45,800 bases of DNA from Pseudomonadota bacterium (GTDB lineage: Bacteria; Desulfobacterota; SM23-61): the NCBI GenBank assembly GCA_018819135.1, contig JAHJQK010000172.1, positions 1 to 45,800 of the forward strand, written 5' to 3'. The notes under the pieces were generated by a model. It was not told the origin of the DNA, did no database searches, and saw only the letters and a program-made list of their open reading frames with translations. Below, piece by piece: positions 1 to 8,289 of this stretch. Position numbers and translations under genes: made by a program. How positions within the stretch are numbered: position 1 is the stretch's first letter; the number at the start of each line of letters is the position of its first letter.

Positions 1-2
1 CG

Positions 3-107
3 CTGCTCGGCGAGCATACTTCTGAAATTCTCAAAGAGTTAGGATACAGCCAGCAGGAGATTCAGGAGCTATTGGACAAAGGGATTGCCCGTCAATATCA
101 GGCCTGA
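3..107 (+). CDS. C-terminal end of a class III (CaiB/BaiF) CoA-transferase, cut by the window edge
   Basis: An open frame enters from the left edge and stops at TGA 105-107. Its last 34 residues begin LLGEHTSEILKELGY and continue to a short charged tail. The segment GEHT-x-EIL-x-EL is the usual ending of CaiB/BaiF family CoA-transferases, and the complete family member at 7092-8279 has the matching GEHTDQILREL near its own C-terminus. The enzyme would move CoA between acyl-CoA and a free acid in the cytoplasm. The substrate cannot be told from this fragment. Confidence 0.75.
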   Translation: MLGEHTSEILKELGYSQQEIQELLDKGIARQYQA

Positions 108-111
108 AAAT

Positions 112-138
112 TTGAAATTTGACACTAAGAATTATAAT
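112..138 (+). promoter_or_regulatory. possible sigma70 promoter for the PAP2-barrel gene
   Basis: TTGAAA at 112-117 and a perfect TATAAT at 133-138 are 15 bp apart, which is shorter than ideal. A TTGACA-like hexamer overlaps the spacer. The position, about 60 bp before the ATG at 197, is suitable. Support is by eye only. Confidence 0.35.
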
Positions 139-196
139 AGGTGGGATAAATATTAATTTCTATTTATTCCGGAGAGATAAAATTTAGGGAGAAATT

Positions 197-1501
197 ATGG
201 GGCGAAACAACAATCGGTCTTTTGGCGTCATAAGTCTATTGGGATTGGTTCTATGGGTTTTTGTCAGCTATGCCCCCCAACGGGCATGGGCTGAGAATCC
301 AGATATCACCGAAGCCGGTGACATCTTGCAGATCGTCCTTCCGGCCACGGCAGGGGTAGCGACCCTGTTCGAAAAAGACTGGGAGGGGACCAAACAGTTT
401 ACTAAATCTTTGGGCACTGCCTTGGCCACAACTCACGCGATGAAGGTAACCTTCAGAAAATTGGGGCCCGGGGAATCGGACAAATACTCCTTCCCCTCAG
501 GACATACGACGAGTGCCTTTTCGGGGGCTTCCTTTATCCATACGCGTTATGGGTACCTATGGGGAATTCCCGCTTACCTCGCCGCTGCTTTTGTGGTATA
601 TAGTCGCGTCCAAGCCGATGCTCATTTCCTGGATGATGTGATTGCCGGGGCAAGCATTGCCATGCTCAGCAACTGGTATTGGGCCACGCCCTATTCTCCC
701 CAAGTCGCGCTGACTCCCATGGCCGTTAAAGACGGATATGGGGTCCAGTTAAATGTCTTGGACACCCCCTTGACGAATCCAGCGGCCCGCAGCGAACCGG
801 AGGTTGTTTCTTACCCTCGCTGGCGCTTCGAATTTTCCTTGAGAAGGGCTTATTTAAGCGAAAACAAAGTGACTGCCCCATCCGATACCGGCACCCAGTT
901 CAGTCTGGATCATTTTGATAAGATTGATGACCCTACCACAACGGCAGCCGTAGGATTAGGTATTTCTTTGGATGATCGCCATGAGGTGAATTTATGGTTT
1001 GCCCCCTTCGAGTCCCAGGACCACGGGTATTTCAACACCCCCGTTTTATTTCAAAGCACGGTTTTTCCTACCAATACGGAAATTCGTTCTTCTTACCGGT
1101 TGTATGAGACCCGAATCCAATACGATTACAACCTGAACCCTTCAGGGCCTTGGATTGGGAAGGTTGGGGGTGCGCTTTCTGGCAAATGGGCAAAGGTCAA
1201 ACTGGAGATGAAAAATGGGCCCCTGGCAGCCGAAGTTCAGAAGTGGGTTGTCCTCCCACTTCTCCATCTTCTGGGCGGGTACCAACTGACCCCCAAGCTG
1301 CTTATAACTGCGGACGCGAACTGGATCAGGATGGCCGCGAACCGGCATTTCGACGGAGGAATTTCGCTTCGATATCAACTCAATCGGCATTGGGATGTTG
1401 GCGGGGGCTATCGATTTTATAGTACTAAGTTTGATGCCGGCGCGATTGAAAATGAAGTTACTTATCAGATCGCTTTTTTTTCGATGGGATATACGTTTTG
1501 A
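197..1501 (+). CDS. PAP2 (type 2 phosphatidic acid phosphatase) domain fused to an outer-membrane beta-barrel
   Basis: The protein has 434 aa. It starts with a signal peptide (hydrophobic stretch about 11-27, likely cleavage after AWA-32). Residues about 40-165 form a PAP2 phosphatase domain: PSGH at 100-103 and S136-R137...H143...D147 match the second and third motifs of the acid phosphatase/haloperoxidase superfamily. The first motif is degenerate: K83 and R87 are present, but the usual second Arg-Pro reads GP. From about 205 to the end the sequence alternates polar and aromatic residues (RWRFEFSLRRAYL, ELRIQYDYNL-type strands) and finishes in YTF, the C-terminal aromatic signature of outer-membrane barrels. 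The likely role is dephosphorylation of a lipid phosphate or pyrophosphate at the outer membrane, with the domain facing the periplasm. The substrate is unknown. The gene stands alone, and the next gene converges on it. Confidence 0.8.
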   Translation: MGRNNNRSFGVISLLGLVLWVFVSYAPQRAWAENPDITEAGDILQIVLPATAGVATLFEKDWEGTKQFTKSLGTALATTHAMKVTFRKLGPGESDKYSFPSGHTTSAFSGASFIHTRYGYLWGIPAYLAAAFVVYSRVQADAHFLDDVIAGASIAMLSNWYWATPYSPQVALTPMAVKDGYGVQLNVLDTPLTNPAARSEPEVVSYPRWRFEFSLRRAYLSENKVTAPSDTGTQFSLDHFDKIDDPTTTAAVGLGISLDDRHEVNLWFAPFESQDHGYFNTPVLFQSTVFPTNTEIRSSYRLYETRIQYDYNLNPSGPWIGKVGGALSGKWAKVKLEMKNGPLAAEVQKWVVLPLLHLLGGYQLTPKLLITADANWIRMAANRHFDGGISLRYQLNRHWDVGGGYRFYSTKFDAGAIENEVTYQIAFFSMGYTF

Positions 1502-1540
1502 TTTTTTCCCGAATAAAATCGCTTTTGAGCCCGGTTATAC

Positions 1541-1556
1541 GGTGCTAACGAGCACC
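1541..1556. terminator. short hairpin between convergent genes
   Basis: GGTGCT-AACG-AGCACC is a perfect 6-bp stem with a tetraloop, placed between the stop of the PAP2-barrel gene and the stop of the M20 gene. There is no clear T-run on either side, so a terminator role is only suggested by position. Confidence 0.3.
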
Positions 1557-1589
1557 CTTCAATCGTCAGTTGGACACGAAACCCTGGTG

Positions 1590-3023
1590 TTAGGGATTAA
1601 TATAATATTTCTCCATTGCTCCCCGGTATTTATCCATGAGCTCGGTGTTTAAACCTAATGGCGGTTGGGCGTCAACGGGAAGAAGTGTCTTGTAAGGCCT
1701 TTTCGCCCTCAGTTCGGCAAACTCCCCCTGAATTTTTGCCAGCACCTCCGGATTCATGAGGAGATCAAAGGCAGAAAGGGCGAGGACTTTTGCCCCTGCT
1801 GTCAACCCTTTATGAGCGATCGAAGAGTTGGCCGCGGCTACCACTGTCCAGTGATGAGAAGGAGAGCCAGGGACTCGCACCGGGAATCGCATGCCAACCG
1901 TGGGAGCAATTAGAGTAACGTCCCCCACATCACTGGAGCCGCCCCTTAAGGGTTCGGATTCTGGAGAAGTCAACTTGAGGGGATAGTCCATTCCAATAAC
2001 TGAATAGCCAGCCTCGGTCTGTATCGCCCTGGCAAAAGCCTCCTCTTCTTCCGTGTAAGCGGGTTTCCCTACGGCTTTGATATTTTCAAAAACGAGTTCG
2101 GCCAGGTGTTTATTCGGAAACCGCTGGTGGATGGCGCCGATGGTCTTAACCTCGTAGGTGGTTTGGGTCATCAAGGCTGCCCCTTGCGCGCAGTCCAGGG
2201 CCCACTTAAAGTTATTCTCCACATTCTCGTCCAGGTCCCGGATGTAATACCAGGTTGAAGCCCGGTCCGGGACCACGTTGGGTGCTTCTCCTCCCTCCAG
2301 GGTGACCCAGTGAGTCCTCTGAGTCGTGGGCAAATGTTCCCGCATCCGCTCCGTTCCCGCGTGCATGAGTTCAACGGCATCAGCCGCACTCCTGCCCATC
2401 CAGGGGAAGGAACCCGCATGAGCGGTTTTTCCCTTGAAAGTCACAATAAAAGAATACATGGCGGTGCCTTCCATTCCATAGGTCACCTGGAAGGCACTGT
2501 CGCCATGGCAGTCCAAAACCACATCTACTCCCTGGAACAAACCTGCCTGAACCATGAAGGGGCGGGGGGTTAGAATTTCTTCCGCCGGCGAGCCAAAGAG
2601 CTTTAAGGTCCCGCTCAACCCTTTCTTTTCCATGACCTCTTTGAGCGTAATGACGGCTAAAGCCTGGGCAGTACACATCGTATTGTGGCTGCACCCGTGG
2701 CCGGGCGCGCCCGGAACAAGTGGTTCTTTTTTAGGAACGCCGGCCTTTTGCGAAAGCATGGGCAGAGCATCAAATTCTCCGAGGAAGCCAATAGTCGGTT
2801 GGCCGCTTCCATGGCTCCAGGTCGCTATAAAAGCCGTGGGCATCCCGGCTACCCCCCGGTCCACTCGGAAACCGGCAGTCTCAAGTATGTCCGCCAGAAG
2901 TTTGGCTGATCGGTATTCTTCCAGCCCTAATTCGGCATAACTCCATATGGCATCCGAAATTCTCCAGATTTTTTCCTGCCGTCCCTCCACGGATTTAGCA
3001 ATGGCTAATTTGTCAGAATTCAT
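1590..3023 (-). CDS. M20 family amidohydrolase, AbgB-like
   Basis: This 477-aa protein matches the size and layout of the aminobenzoyl-glutamate hydrolase subunit B / M20D group. Visible motifs are GFLGEFDALP (metal-binding D of the catalytic domain), PGHGCSHNTM (the metal-binding His-rich loop), AEEILTPRP (catalytic Glu pair) and KGKTAHAGSFPWMGRSA in the dimerisation lid. C-terminal SSDVGDVT and a final HH segment complete the metal site. Family members hydrolyse amide bonds of N-acyl or peptide-like substrates in the cytoplasm using two divalent metals. The AUG at 3023 follows an AGGAGAAGAUG-type ribosome site on the minus strand. It has no operon partner here, so the substrate is open. The short Arg-rich frames antisense to it are shadows. 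Confidence 0.9.
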   Translation of the reverse strand: MNSDKLAIAKSVEGRQEKIWRISDAIWSYAELGLEEYRSAKLLADILETAGFRVDRGVAGMPTAFIATWSHGSGQPTIGFLGEFDALPMLSQKAGVPKKEPLVPGAPGHGCSHNTMCTAQALAVITLKEVMEKKGLSGTLKLFGSPAEEILTPRPFMVQAGLFQGVDVVLDCHGDSAFQVTYGMEGTAMYSFIVTFKGKTAHAGSFPWMGRSAADAVELMHAGTERMREHLPTTQRTHWVTLEGGEAPNVVPDRASTWYYIRDLDENVENNFKWALDCAQGAALMTQTTYEVKTIGAIHQRFPNKHLAELVFENIKAVGKPAYTEEEEAFARAIQTEAGYSVIGMDYPLKLTSPESEPLRGGSSDVGDVTLIAPTVGMRFPVRVPGSPSHHWTVVAAANSSIAHKGLTAGAKVLALSAFDLLMNPEVLAKIQGEFAELRAKRPYKTLLPVDAQPPLGLNTELMDKYRGAMEKYYINP

Positions 3024-3067
3024 CTCATCTTCTCCTTTGGTAAAGAATATAGTATAAAAAACAGGAT

Positions 3068-3368
3068 CATCTCCAAATTAGTTGAGAGCCAAAGAGTTGG
3101 CCTATTTAAAATGGCAAGTAATTTCAGGGTCCCGGAAGAAAAGTCATCTTGCTTGCAATCATGAGGCACATATCTCTCCCTCCCTGTGACGGAGGGGTTC
3201 TGCTATTTCTCCGAAGCTTTCTTATCACGCCCCCGCTGCGGATTGCGGAAGTCAAGCAGGGGGTTTATAGAAAGCGGATATCCCGCCGATGCTTGCGGCG
3301 CAATCTAACTTTCCTTCCGGGCCCTGGGCAGGCTTTCATTAAAAATGGGATCAACTAATTTGGAGATG
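3068..3368. repeat. ~300-bp segment bounded by perfect 18-bp inverted repeats
   Basis: CATCTCCAAATTAGTTGA at 3068-3085 recurs as its exact reverse complement at 3351-3368, and the match continues outward through GGAT with one base of slippage. The enclosed sequence has no convincing gene: the only frame, 3149-3358, has an unconvincing composition. The layout fits a small non-autonomous element or a long-range stem. No target duplication could be recognised. Confidence 0.6.
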
Positions 3369-3580
3369 AATCCAAAATCATATTATTTGCCTACCGGCGA
3401 TAAGCGACCAGCTGATAGCTATCTAAAAAAGGCGATTTAAAAATATTGCTCAGTTTAGGAGCTATTAAATCGGGCTTTAAAATAGGATATTTTGGGGGAA
3501 AAGTAAATCCCGCAGTCATGTTTCTCTTTCTTTTTTAGGGAAACTGCGCCAAAATGGAAGAAATTTTAAGGGAGGGTTTG
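3369..3580. other. AT-rich intergenic leader upstream of the cyclophilin gene
   Basis: No gene was found here. The stretch is AT-rich and carries an imperfect hairpin around 3514-3548, where GCA..GTTTC is answered by GAAACTGC across a T-rich loop. The ribosome site of the downstream gene (GGGAGGG) is at about 3569-3577. No promoter stands out. Confidence 0.3.
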
Positions 3581-4422
3581 ATGAAATTATTTAAAATTAC
3601 GTTCGTTTTGGTTTTATCCCTATTGTTTATAACTTCTACCACGGCAGAGATGAAAGATAAAAAGTTTACTCCAAAGGAGATTAGGAAAATGTCTGAAACA
3701 AACGCGGTAATTGAATTGTATAGGAATTTCCTTATTGGACACAGATGAACACAGATTTTCAGGATATTAAATGCAAAAAAATAAATATTTGTGAATATCT
3801 GTGGAAATCTGTGTCCAAATTAATTTAAACCAAATTTGGAAACATCGAGTTAAAAATTTTCCCCGATGTGGCGCCGAATCATGTGAACAATTTTATCGAG
3901 CTGGGCAAAAAGGGCTTTTATGATGGGACGATTTTTCACCGGGTGATCCCAGGGTTTATGATTCAAGGGGGGGACCCCAATACCAAAAATCCCGATCGCT
4001 CCCAACATGGAATGGGCGGCCCCGGGTACGCGGTCAAAGCGGAGTTTAATGAAAAACCCCATAGGCGGGGGACCCTTTCCATGGCCCGGGCGGCAAATCC
4101 AGATAGCGCCGGTTCCCAGTTTTTCATTTGCGTTGCCGATGCTCCATTTCTGAATAAGCAATACACGGCTTTCGGGGAAGTTGTGGCCGGGATGGAGGTG
4201 GCCGACAAGATCGTCAGCCAGCCAAGGGATAAACGCGACAACCCCAATGATAGGATTGAGATGAAGGTGAAGATAATAGAGGCTCAACAGAATCATTTTT
4301 CTCCTTGGCCATCGCCAAAGCTCGCAGTTCTTTTCTCTAAATTTTTTTCCCCTGGGCTATTAAGAAATAAGAATGGAGACTCGCTGAAAAAGAATGGCCG
4401 ACCCGTTCATTATCCAGGTTAG
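3581..4422 (+). pseudogene. secreted cyclophilin-type peptidyl-prolyl isomerase, split by a 113-bp repeat
   Basis: The 5' part starts at ATG 3581 after a GGGAGGG ribosome site and encodes a signal peptide (MKLFKITFVLVLSLLFITST) and a linker ending NAVIE at 3715. The 3' part resumes at 3829 with TKFGNIELKIFPDVAPNHV and holds the whole cyclophilin fold: FHRVIPGFMIQGGDPNT, GTLSMARAANPDSAGSQFFIC and FGEVVAGMEVADKIV. Joining them gives NAVIE-TKFGNIEL, the normal N-terminus of this family. The 113-bp insert (3716-3828) brings a TGA and a frame change, so no intact product is made. A shorter internal GTG start at 3868 would lose the first strand. The 3' end is also odd: the family normally stops near IIEA (about 4286), but here the frame runs about 45 unrelated codons to 4422 and overlaps the HNH gene. 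Confidence 0.85.
3716..3828. repeat. dispersed 113-bp imperfect palindrome, copy A (inside the cyclophilin gene)
   Basis: The element runs from TTGTATAGGAA to TTAATTTAA. It holds GGACACAGATGAACACAGAT on the left and the near reverse complement ATCTGTGGAAATCTGTGTCC on the right. It aligns almost end to end with 40047-40158 and in its right half with 34837-34895. Its limits are set by the interrupted cyclophilin frame and by the other copies. Confidence 0.8.
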
Positions 4423-4705
4423 CGAAAAGGAAATAAAAAAAGAGAGGGAAAAAGCCAGGGCCCTGCGCCAGACCCGCTGGTGGAAACAGCATCTGGCCCG
4501 GGGTCTATGCCATTATTGCCGGCGCCATCTCCCGCCTGCGGAATTGTCCATGGACCATATCGTTCCGATTATACGTGGCGGCAAGACCACCAGGGGAAAC
4601 GTAGTCACGGTTTGCAAAGTGTGCAACAACAAAAAGAAATACCTTCTTCCCATGGAATGGGAAGCGTACCTTCAGAATTCACTTGGGCAAGATCAGGATG
4701 AATGA
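4394..4705 (+). CDS. small HNH nuclease-fold protein
   Basis: The 103-aa protein has a charged helical N-terminus (1-38) and then a compact zinc-HNH module: C39-x2-C42, SMDH with D54-H55, N69 in GNVV, and C74-x2-C77-N78-N79-K. This is the His-Me/HNH order found in McrA-like endonucleases and in many stand-alone phage or host HNH proteins. It probably binds and cuts nucleic acid, but no partner gene points to a specific pathway. The ATG at 4394 lies inside the run-on 3' end of the broken cyclophilin frame, which stops at 4422. No strong ribosome site is visible. It may be an independent survivor of a rearranged locus. Confidence 0.8.
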   Translation: MADPFIIQVSEKEIKKEREKARALRQTRWWKQHLARGLCHYCRRHLPPAELSMDHIVPIIRGGKTTRGNVVTVCKVCNNKKKYLLPMEWEAYLQNSLGQDQDE

Positions 4706-4975
4706 AAATCCTTCGAAGCGCTTGATTACGGAAATATCCTGCCTACGGTAGGAAGAATGCGGGAGAAGAAGGAAAATTAGGTAAAAAAATTGGGTGGCAG
4801 ATGTAAGATGGCATTGACTTTCCAGCAGCATAATAATAAAGTCATGCCAAGAAATGAATTAAATAATTGATCCCTCTTAAAGGAATAAGTTACCTCAGGT
4901 GATTTTGGACAGGATATCCTTGATTCAGCAGGAGGGGAAACCTGCTTAGCCTGTTATGCAGAAGGAGAAAAGGGG

Positions 4976-6640
4976 ATGAGAACATCAGAGGTTGGGATAA
5001 AAAAGGGGAAGGCCTCCGCAGAAGGCGGGGAAAAGAGGCAGGGCGTGCGGGAAGCATACACGAGTTTTGGTAAGGAAGTGAAAGTCTTTTATGGACCCGG
5101 GGACCTGCCAGGGTTCGATCCCCAGCGCGATCTGGGCGATCCAGGAACCTATCCCTTCGCCCGGGGGATCTACCCCACCATGTACCGCAACCAGCTCTGG
5201 ACCATGCGGCCTTATGCTGGGATGGCCACTGGTGAGGAGACCAATAAGCGGTTCAAGTTCCTGCTCAAGAGCGGGCAAACCGGATTGAGCCTGGCCTTCG
5301 ATCTTCCAACCCAGTTGGGAATGGACTCGGATGATCCTCAAGGCAAGTATGATGTAGGAAAGCTCGGGGTTGCCGTTGATACTCTTGATGACATGGAGCG
5401 GATTTTTGAGGGCATTCCTTTAGACCGAATGAGCACCTCTTTCACAATCAACTCCACGGCGGCGGTCATCCTCGCCATGTATGTCCTGGTGGCCAAGAAA
5501 CAAGGGGCGGCTCCAGATCAACTGCGCGGGACGGTCCAGAATGACATCCTGAAAGAATATGTGGCCAGGGGAACCTGGATCTTTCCGCCCAAGCCGGCGA
5601 TGCGTTTAATCGCCGATACGATCGAGTATTGCATCAACAATATCACCCGTTTTAACCCCATTAGCGTCTCAGCCACCCACCTATGCGAGTACGGAGCCAA
5701 GGCTGAGCAGTCTGTTTCCCTGCCGTTTCTCAACGCCTTAGCCTACATTGACGGGGTACTGAAACGGGGCTATTCCATCGACCAAGTAGCTCCCCTGGTT
5801 GTATTCCACATGGCCGTGGGTGGGAGAAACTTTCATCTCTTCGAAGACGTGGCCAAGCTGCGGGCGGGCCGGCGGCTCTGGGCCAGGATCATGAAGGAGC
5901 GGTATGGAGCGCAGAACCCCGAATCCATGCGCCTGAAGTTCTCCACCGGGGCACTGGGCGGAGGAATGACTGCGGCCGAACCATTGAACAACATTGCCCG
6001 GGCGGCTTATTTTGGCCTGGCTGCAGTATTGGCCGGGACGCGCTCCCTGAACATGGCCTGTTTTGATGAGGCCTATGCCATCCCCACAGACCTGGCCATT
6101 CGTACTTCTTTACGGGTACAGCAAATTTTAGCCTATGAAACCGGGGTAACGGATACCGTGGACCCCCTTGCTGGATCATATTACGTAGAGTCCTTGACCA
6201 ATCAAATGGAAGAGCAGATGCGCAAGACCATGGGTGAGATCGAGAACCGGGGGGGAATCGTCAAAGCCATAGAGGAGGGCACATTACAAAGAGATTTGGC
6301 CAAGCAAAGCTACGAACTTCAGGAGAGGATCTCCCGGGGAGAAAAAGTGTTGGTGGGTGTCAATCGTTTCACCTCTCAGGAAGAGGAAAAACCACTTGAG
6401 ATCTACCGGGCAGACGCGAAAATCCGGGAGGCTCAGATCGCCAGGCTGCAAGCGGTGAAAGCCCGTCGAGATTCTAAGAAGGTGCAGGAAACGCTTTCCA
6501 GACTCGGCCGGGCAGCCCAGAACGATGAAAATATCTTTCCGGCGCTTTTCCCGGCCGTGGAAGCGCGGGCCACTATCGGAGAAATCACGGCCACCTTGAA
6601 GCAGGTATTCGGGGAATACCAGGAGCCAAGAACAGTTTAA
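4976..6640 (+). CDS. B12-dependent acyl-CoA mutase, large (substrate-binding) subunit, divergent active site
   Basis: This 554-aa protein is the TIM-barrel chain of the methylmalonyl-CoA mutase family without the B12 domain, which is encoded next door. Family hallmarks are YPTMYRNQLWTMRPYAG (66-82), GTVQNDILKEYVARG (185-199) and DPLAGSYYVESLT (about 396-408). Y80, Q188, R198 and H235 fall where methylmalonyl-CoA mutase has Y89, Q197, R207 and H244. Several normally fixed segments differ. The H-x-Q-T loop reads KFSTGALGGG (321-330). APRLSFF reads APLVVFH (272-278). GGTQSLHTN reads AGTRSLNMA (353-361). The reaction class (1,2-carbon-skeleton shift of an acyl-CoA) is secure but the substrate is not. 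AAGGAGAAAAGGGG precedes the ATG. It is co-directional with the small subunit 14 bp downstream. Confidence 0.9.
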   Translation: MRTSEVGIKKGKASAEGGEKRQGVREAYTSFGKEVKVFYGPGDLPGFDPQRDLGDPGTYPFARGIYPTMYRNQLWTMRPYAGMATGEETNKRFKFLLKSGQTGLSLAFDLPTQLGMDSDDPQGKYDVGKLGVAVDTLDDMERIFEGIPLDRMSTSFTINSTAAVILAMYVLVAKKQGAAPDQLRGTVQNDILKEYVARGTWIFPPKPAMRLIADTIEYCINNITRFNPISVSATHLCEYGAKAEQSVSLPFLNALAYIDGVLKRGYSIDQVAPLVVFHMAVGGRNFHLFEDVAKLRAGRRLWARIMKERYGAQNPESMRLKFSTGALGGGMTAAEPLNNIARAAYFGLAAVLAGTRSLNMACFDEAYAIPTDLAIRTSLRVQQILAYETGVTDTVDPLAGSYYVESLTNQMEEQMRKTMGEIENRGGIVKAIEEGTLQRDLAKQSYELQERISRGEKVLVGVNRFTSQEEEKPLEIYRADAKIREAQIARLQAVKARRDSKKVQETLSRLGRAAQNDENIFPALFPAVEARATIGEITATLKQVFGEYQEPRTV

Positions 6641-6654
6641 TCAAGGAGTCAGGC

Positions 6655-7095
6655 ATGGAAAAGGGAAGGCCGATAAGGGTTTTGATAGCCAAGGCGGGTT
6701 TGGACGGGCATGATGTCGGCGCTAAGGTAGTGATCCAGAGGCTGCGCAACGCCGGGATGGAGGTCCTTTATACCGGCCTAAGGCAGAACATGGAGCAGAT
6801 CGTCTCGGCGGCAATGCAGGAGGACGTCGATGTCCTCGGGTTAAGCATCCTCTCCGGGTCCCATCTGGAATTGGGCCAGGAATTGATGGCCCTGTTGAGA
6901 GCCAAAGGGATAGAGGACATCCTGGTCTTGGTCGGGGGGATCATTCCTAGAGAGGATATCCCATTGTTAAAGGCCCAAGGAATCGATGGCGTTTTCCCGG
7001 TGCACTCTACGCTGGAGGAAATTGAGCAATTCATTGGTGAGCAAGTCTCCGGCAAGAGGGAGGAAACATTGACCAAGGAAGAAAGATCAGAATGA
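6655..7095 (+). CDS. B12-binding small subunit of the acyl-CoA mutase
   Basis: The 146-aa protein is a stand-alone cobalamin-binding Rossmann domain. GLDGHDVGAK (15-24) gives the D-x-H-x-x-G motif with H19 as lower cobalt ligand. LSILSGSH and VLVGGIIP supply the S-x-L and GG motifs that wrap the nucleotide tail. It pairs with the large subunit 14 bp upstream to form the holoenzyme, the split arrangement common in archaea and many anaerobes. AAGGAG at about 6643-6648 is its ribosome site. The highly charged C-terminal tail (KREETLTKEERSE) overlaps the next start by 4 bp (ATGA), so translation of the CoA-transferase is probably coupled. Confidence 0.93.
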   Translation: MEKGRPIRVLIAKAGLDGHDVGAKVVIQRLRNAGMEVLYTGLRQNMEQIVSAAMQEDVDVLGLSILSGSHLELGQELMALLRAKGIEDILVLVGGIIPREDIPLLKAQGIDGVFPVHSTLEEIEQFIGEQVSGKREETLTKEERSE

Positions 7096-8279
7096 GTAAA
7101 CCACTTTCAGGCATCCGCATACTGGATTTATCCCAGCTTTTAGCTGGACCGTATGGAACGATGATAATGGCCGATCTCGGCGCTGAGGTGATCAAGATTG
7201 AAAAACCAGGCGCGGGGGACATTGGACGGGGAATGCCACCCCATTTCTTCCAGGGGGAAAGCGTTTATTTCATCAGCATCAACCGCAACAAGAAATCCAT
7301 GACCTTGGACTTGAAAGTCAAAGAAGGCCTGGAGATCTTCTATCGCTTGGTCAGCGAGTCTGATGTTGTCTTTGACAATTTTCGACCGGGGGTTTTGGAA
7401 AAACTGAGGATCGATTACGAGACCTTGAAAGGGATCAACCCCCGGATCATTTGCTGTTCCGTATCTGGATATGGGCAGACCGGGCCATTCAAAGACCGGC
7501 CGGCTTTCGACCTGATCGTTCAGGCTCGCGGCGGGATTATGAGCTACACGGGGGAGCCTGGAAAAATGCCTGTCCGCATGGGGGCTCCCATGGGGGACCT
7601 GGCCGGGGGCCTATTTTCCGTTCATGGAGTCCTGGCGGCGCTCTATCAGCGGGAGAAAACAGGCACGGGGCAACGGATCGACCTCAGCCTCCTCGATTGT
7701 CAGATCGCTCTTTTAATCTACCGGGGTCTTTATAACCTGTACGCCGGCGAGATTGCTGAACCCGTTGGGTCCGGGCATGTCTCCGCCATTCCCATCAGGG
7801 CCTTCAGGACAAAAACTTTTTCCATCGTCATCGATGCCAACACGGATAAGTTTTTTCAGGAGCTGTGCGACGGGGTGGACCGGAAGGAGCTATCATCCGA
7901 TCCCCGTTTTTTAACCCGAGCCGACCGCCTGAAAAACAAAGAAGCACTCTACGCTATCCTGGAAGAAGTTTTTTTACAGAGAAGCGGAGAAGAGTGGCTG
8001 GAGCGGATGGAAGGCCGTGTTCCCGTTGGACCGATCAATTCAGTAGATAAGGCCCTGAGCGATCCGCAGATTCTTTCCCGGGATATGGTTGTGGAAACCA
8101 CCCATCGTTCGGGGGAAAAGATGAAGCTTTTAGGAAACCCCATTAAAATGTCCCAGGCAGGAAAGGGGATTTTTAGCCCCCCTCCGGCTTTGGGGGAGCA
8201 CACGGACCAAATTCTCAGAGAACTCCTGAATTTCCCAGCAGCGGAAATTCAGCGGCTTCGGGATAAAAAAATTATATAG
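7092..8279 (+). CDS. class III CoA-transferase (CaiB/BaiF family)
   Basis: The 395-aa product has the full family layout: LDLSQLLAGPYGTMIMADLG with EVIKIEKP at the N-terminus, FDNFRPGVLEKL, SVSGYGQTGP, and GAPMGDLAGG with the catalytic Asp at D169, the acyl-anhydride nucleophile of formyl-CoA and succinyl-CoA transferases. It ends with PALGEHTDQILREL. It exchanges CoA between a donor such as succinyl-CoA and an organic acid. The start overlaps the small mutase subunit by ATGA, so it most likely makes or removes the mutase substrate thioester. A second family member ends at position 107. Confidence 0.92.
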   Translation: MSKPLSGIRILDLSQLLAGPYGTMIMADLGAEVIKIEKPGAGDIGRGMPPHFFQGESVYFISINRNKKSMTLDLKVKEGLEIFYRLVSESDVVFDNFRPGVLEKLRIDYETLKGINPRIICCSVSGYGQTGPFKDRPAFDLIVQARGGIMSYTGEPGKMPVRMGAPMGDLAGGLFSVHGVLAALYQREKTGTGQRIDLSLLDCQIALLIYRGLYNLYAGEIAEPVGSGHVSAIPIRAFRTKTFSIVIDANTDKFFQELCDGVDRKELSSDPRFLTRADRLKNKEALYAILEEVFLQRSGEEWLERMEGRVPVGPINSVDKALSDPQILSRDMVVETTHRSGEKMKLLGNPIKMSQAGKGIFSPPPALGEHTDQILRELLNFPAAEIQRLRDKKII

Positions 8280-8289
8280 GAGGTGAATC

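Noticed and set aside
3149..3358. 69-codon open frame inside the inverted-repeat-bounded segment
   Set aside because: Composition is unlike the neighbouring proteins, there is no ribosome site or family motif, and it lies wholly inside a probable repeat element.
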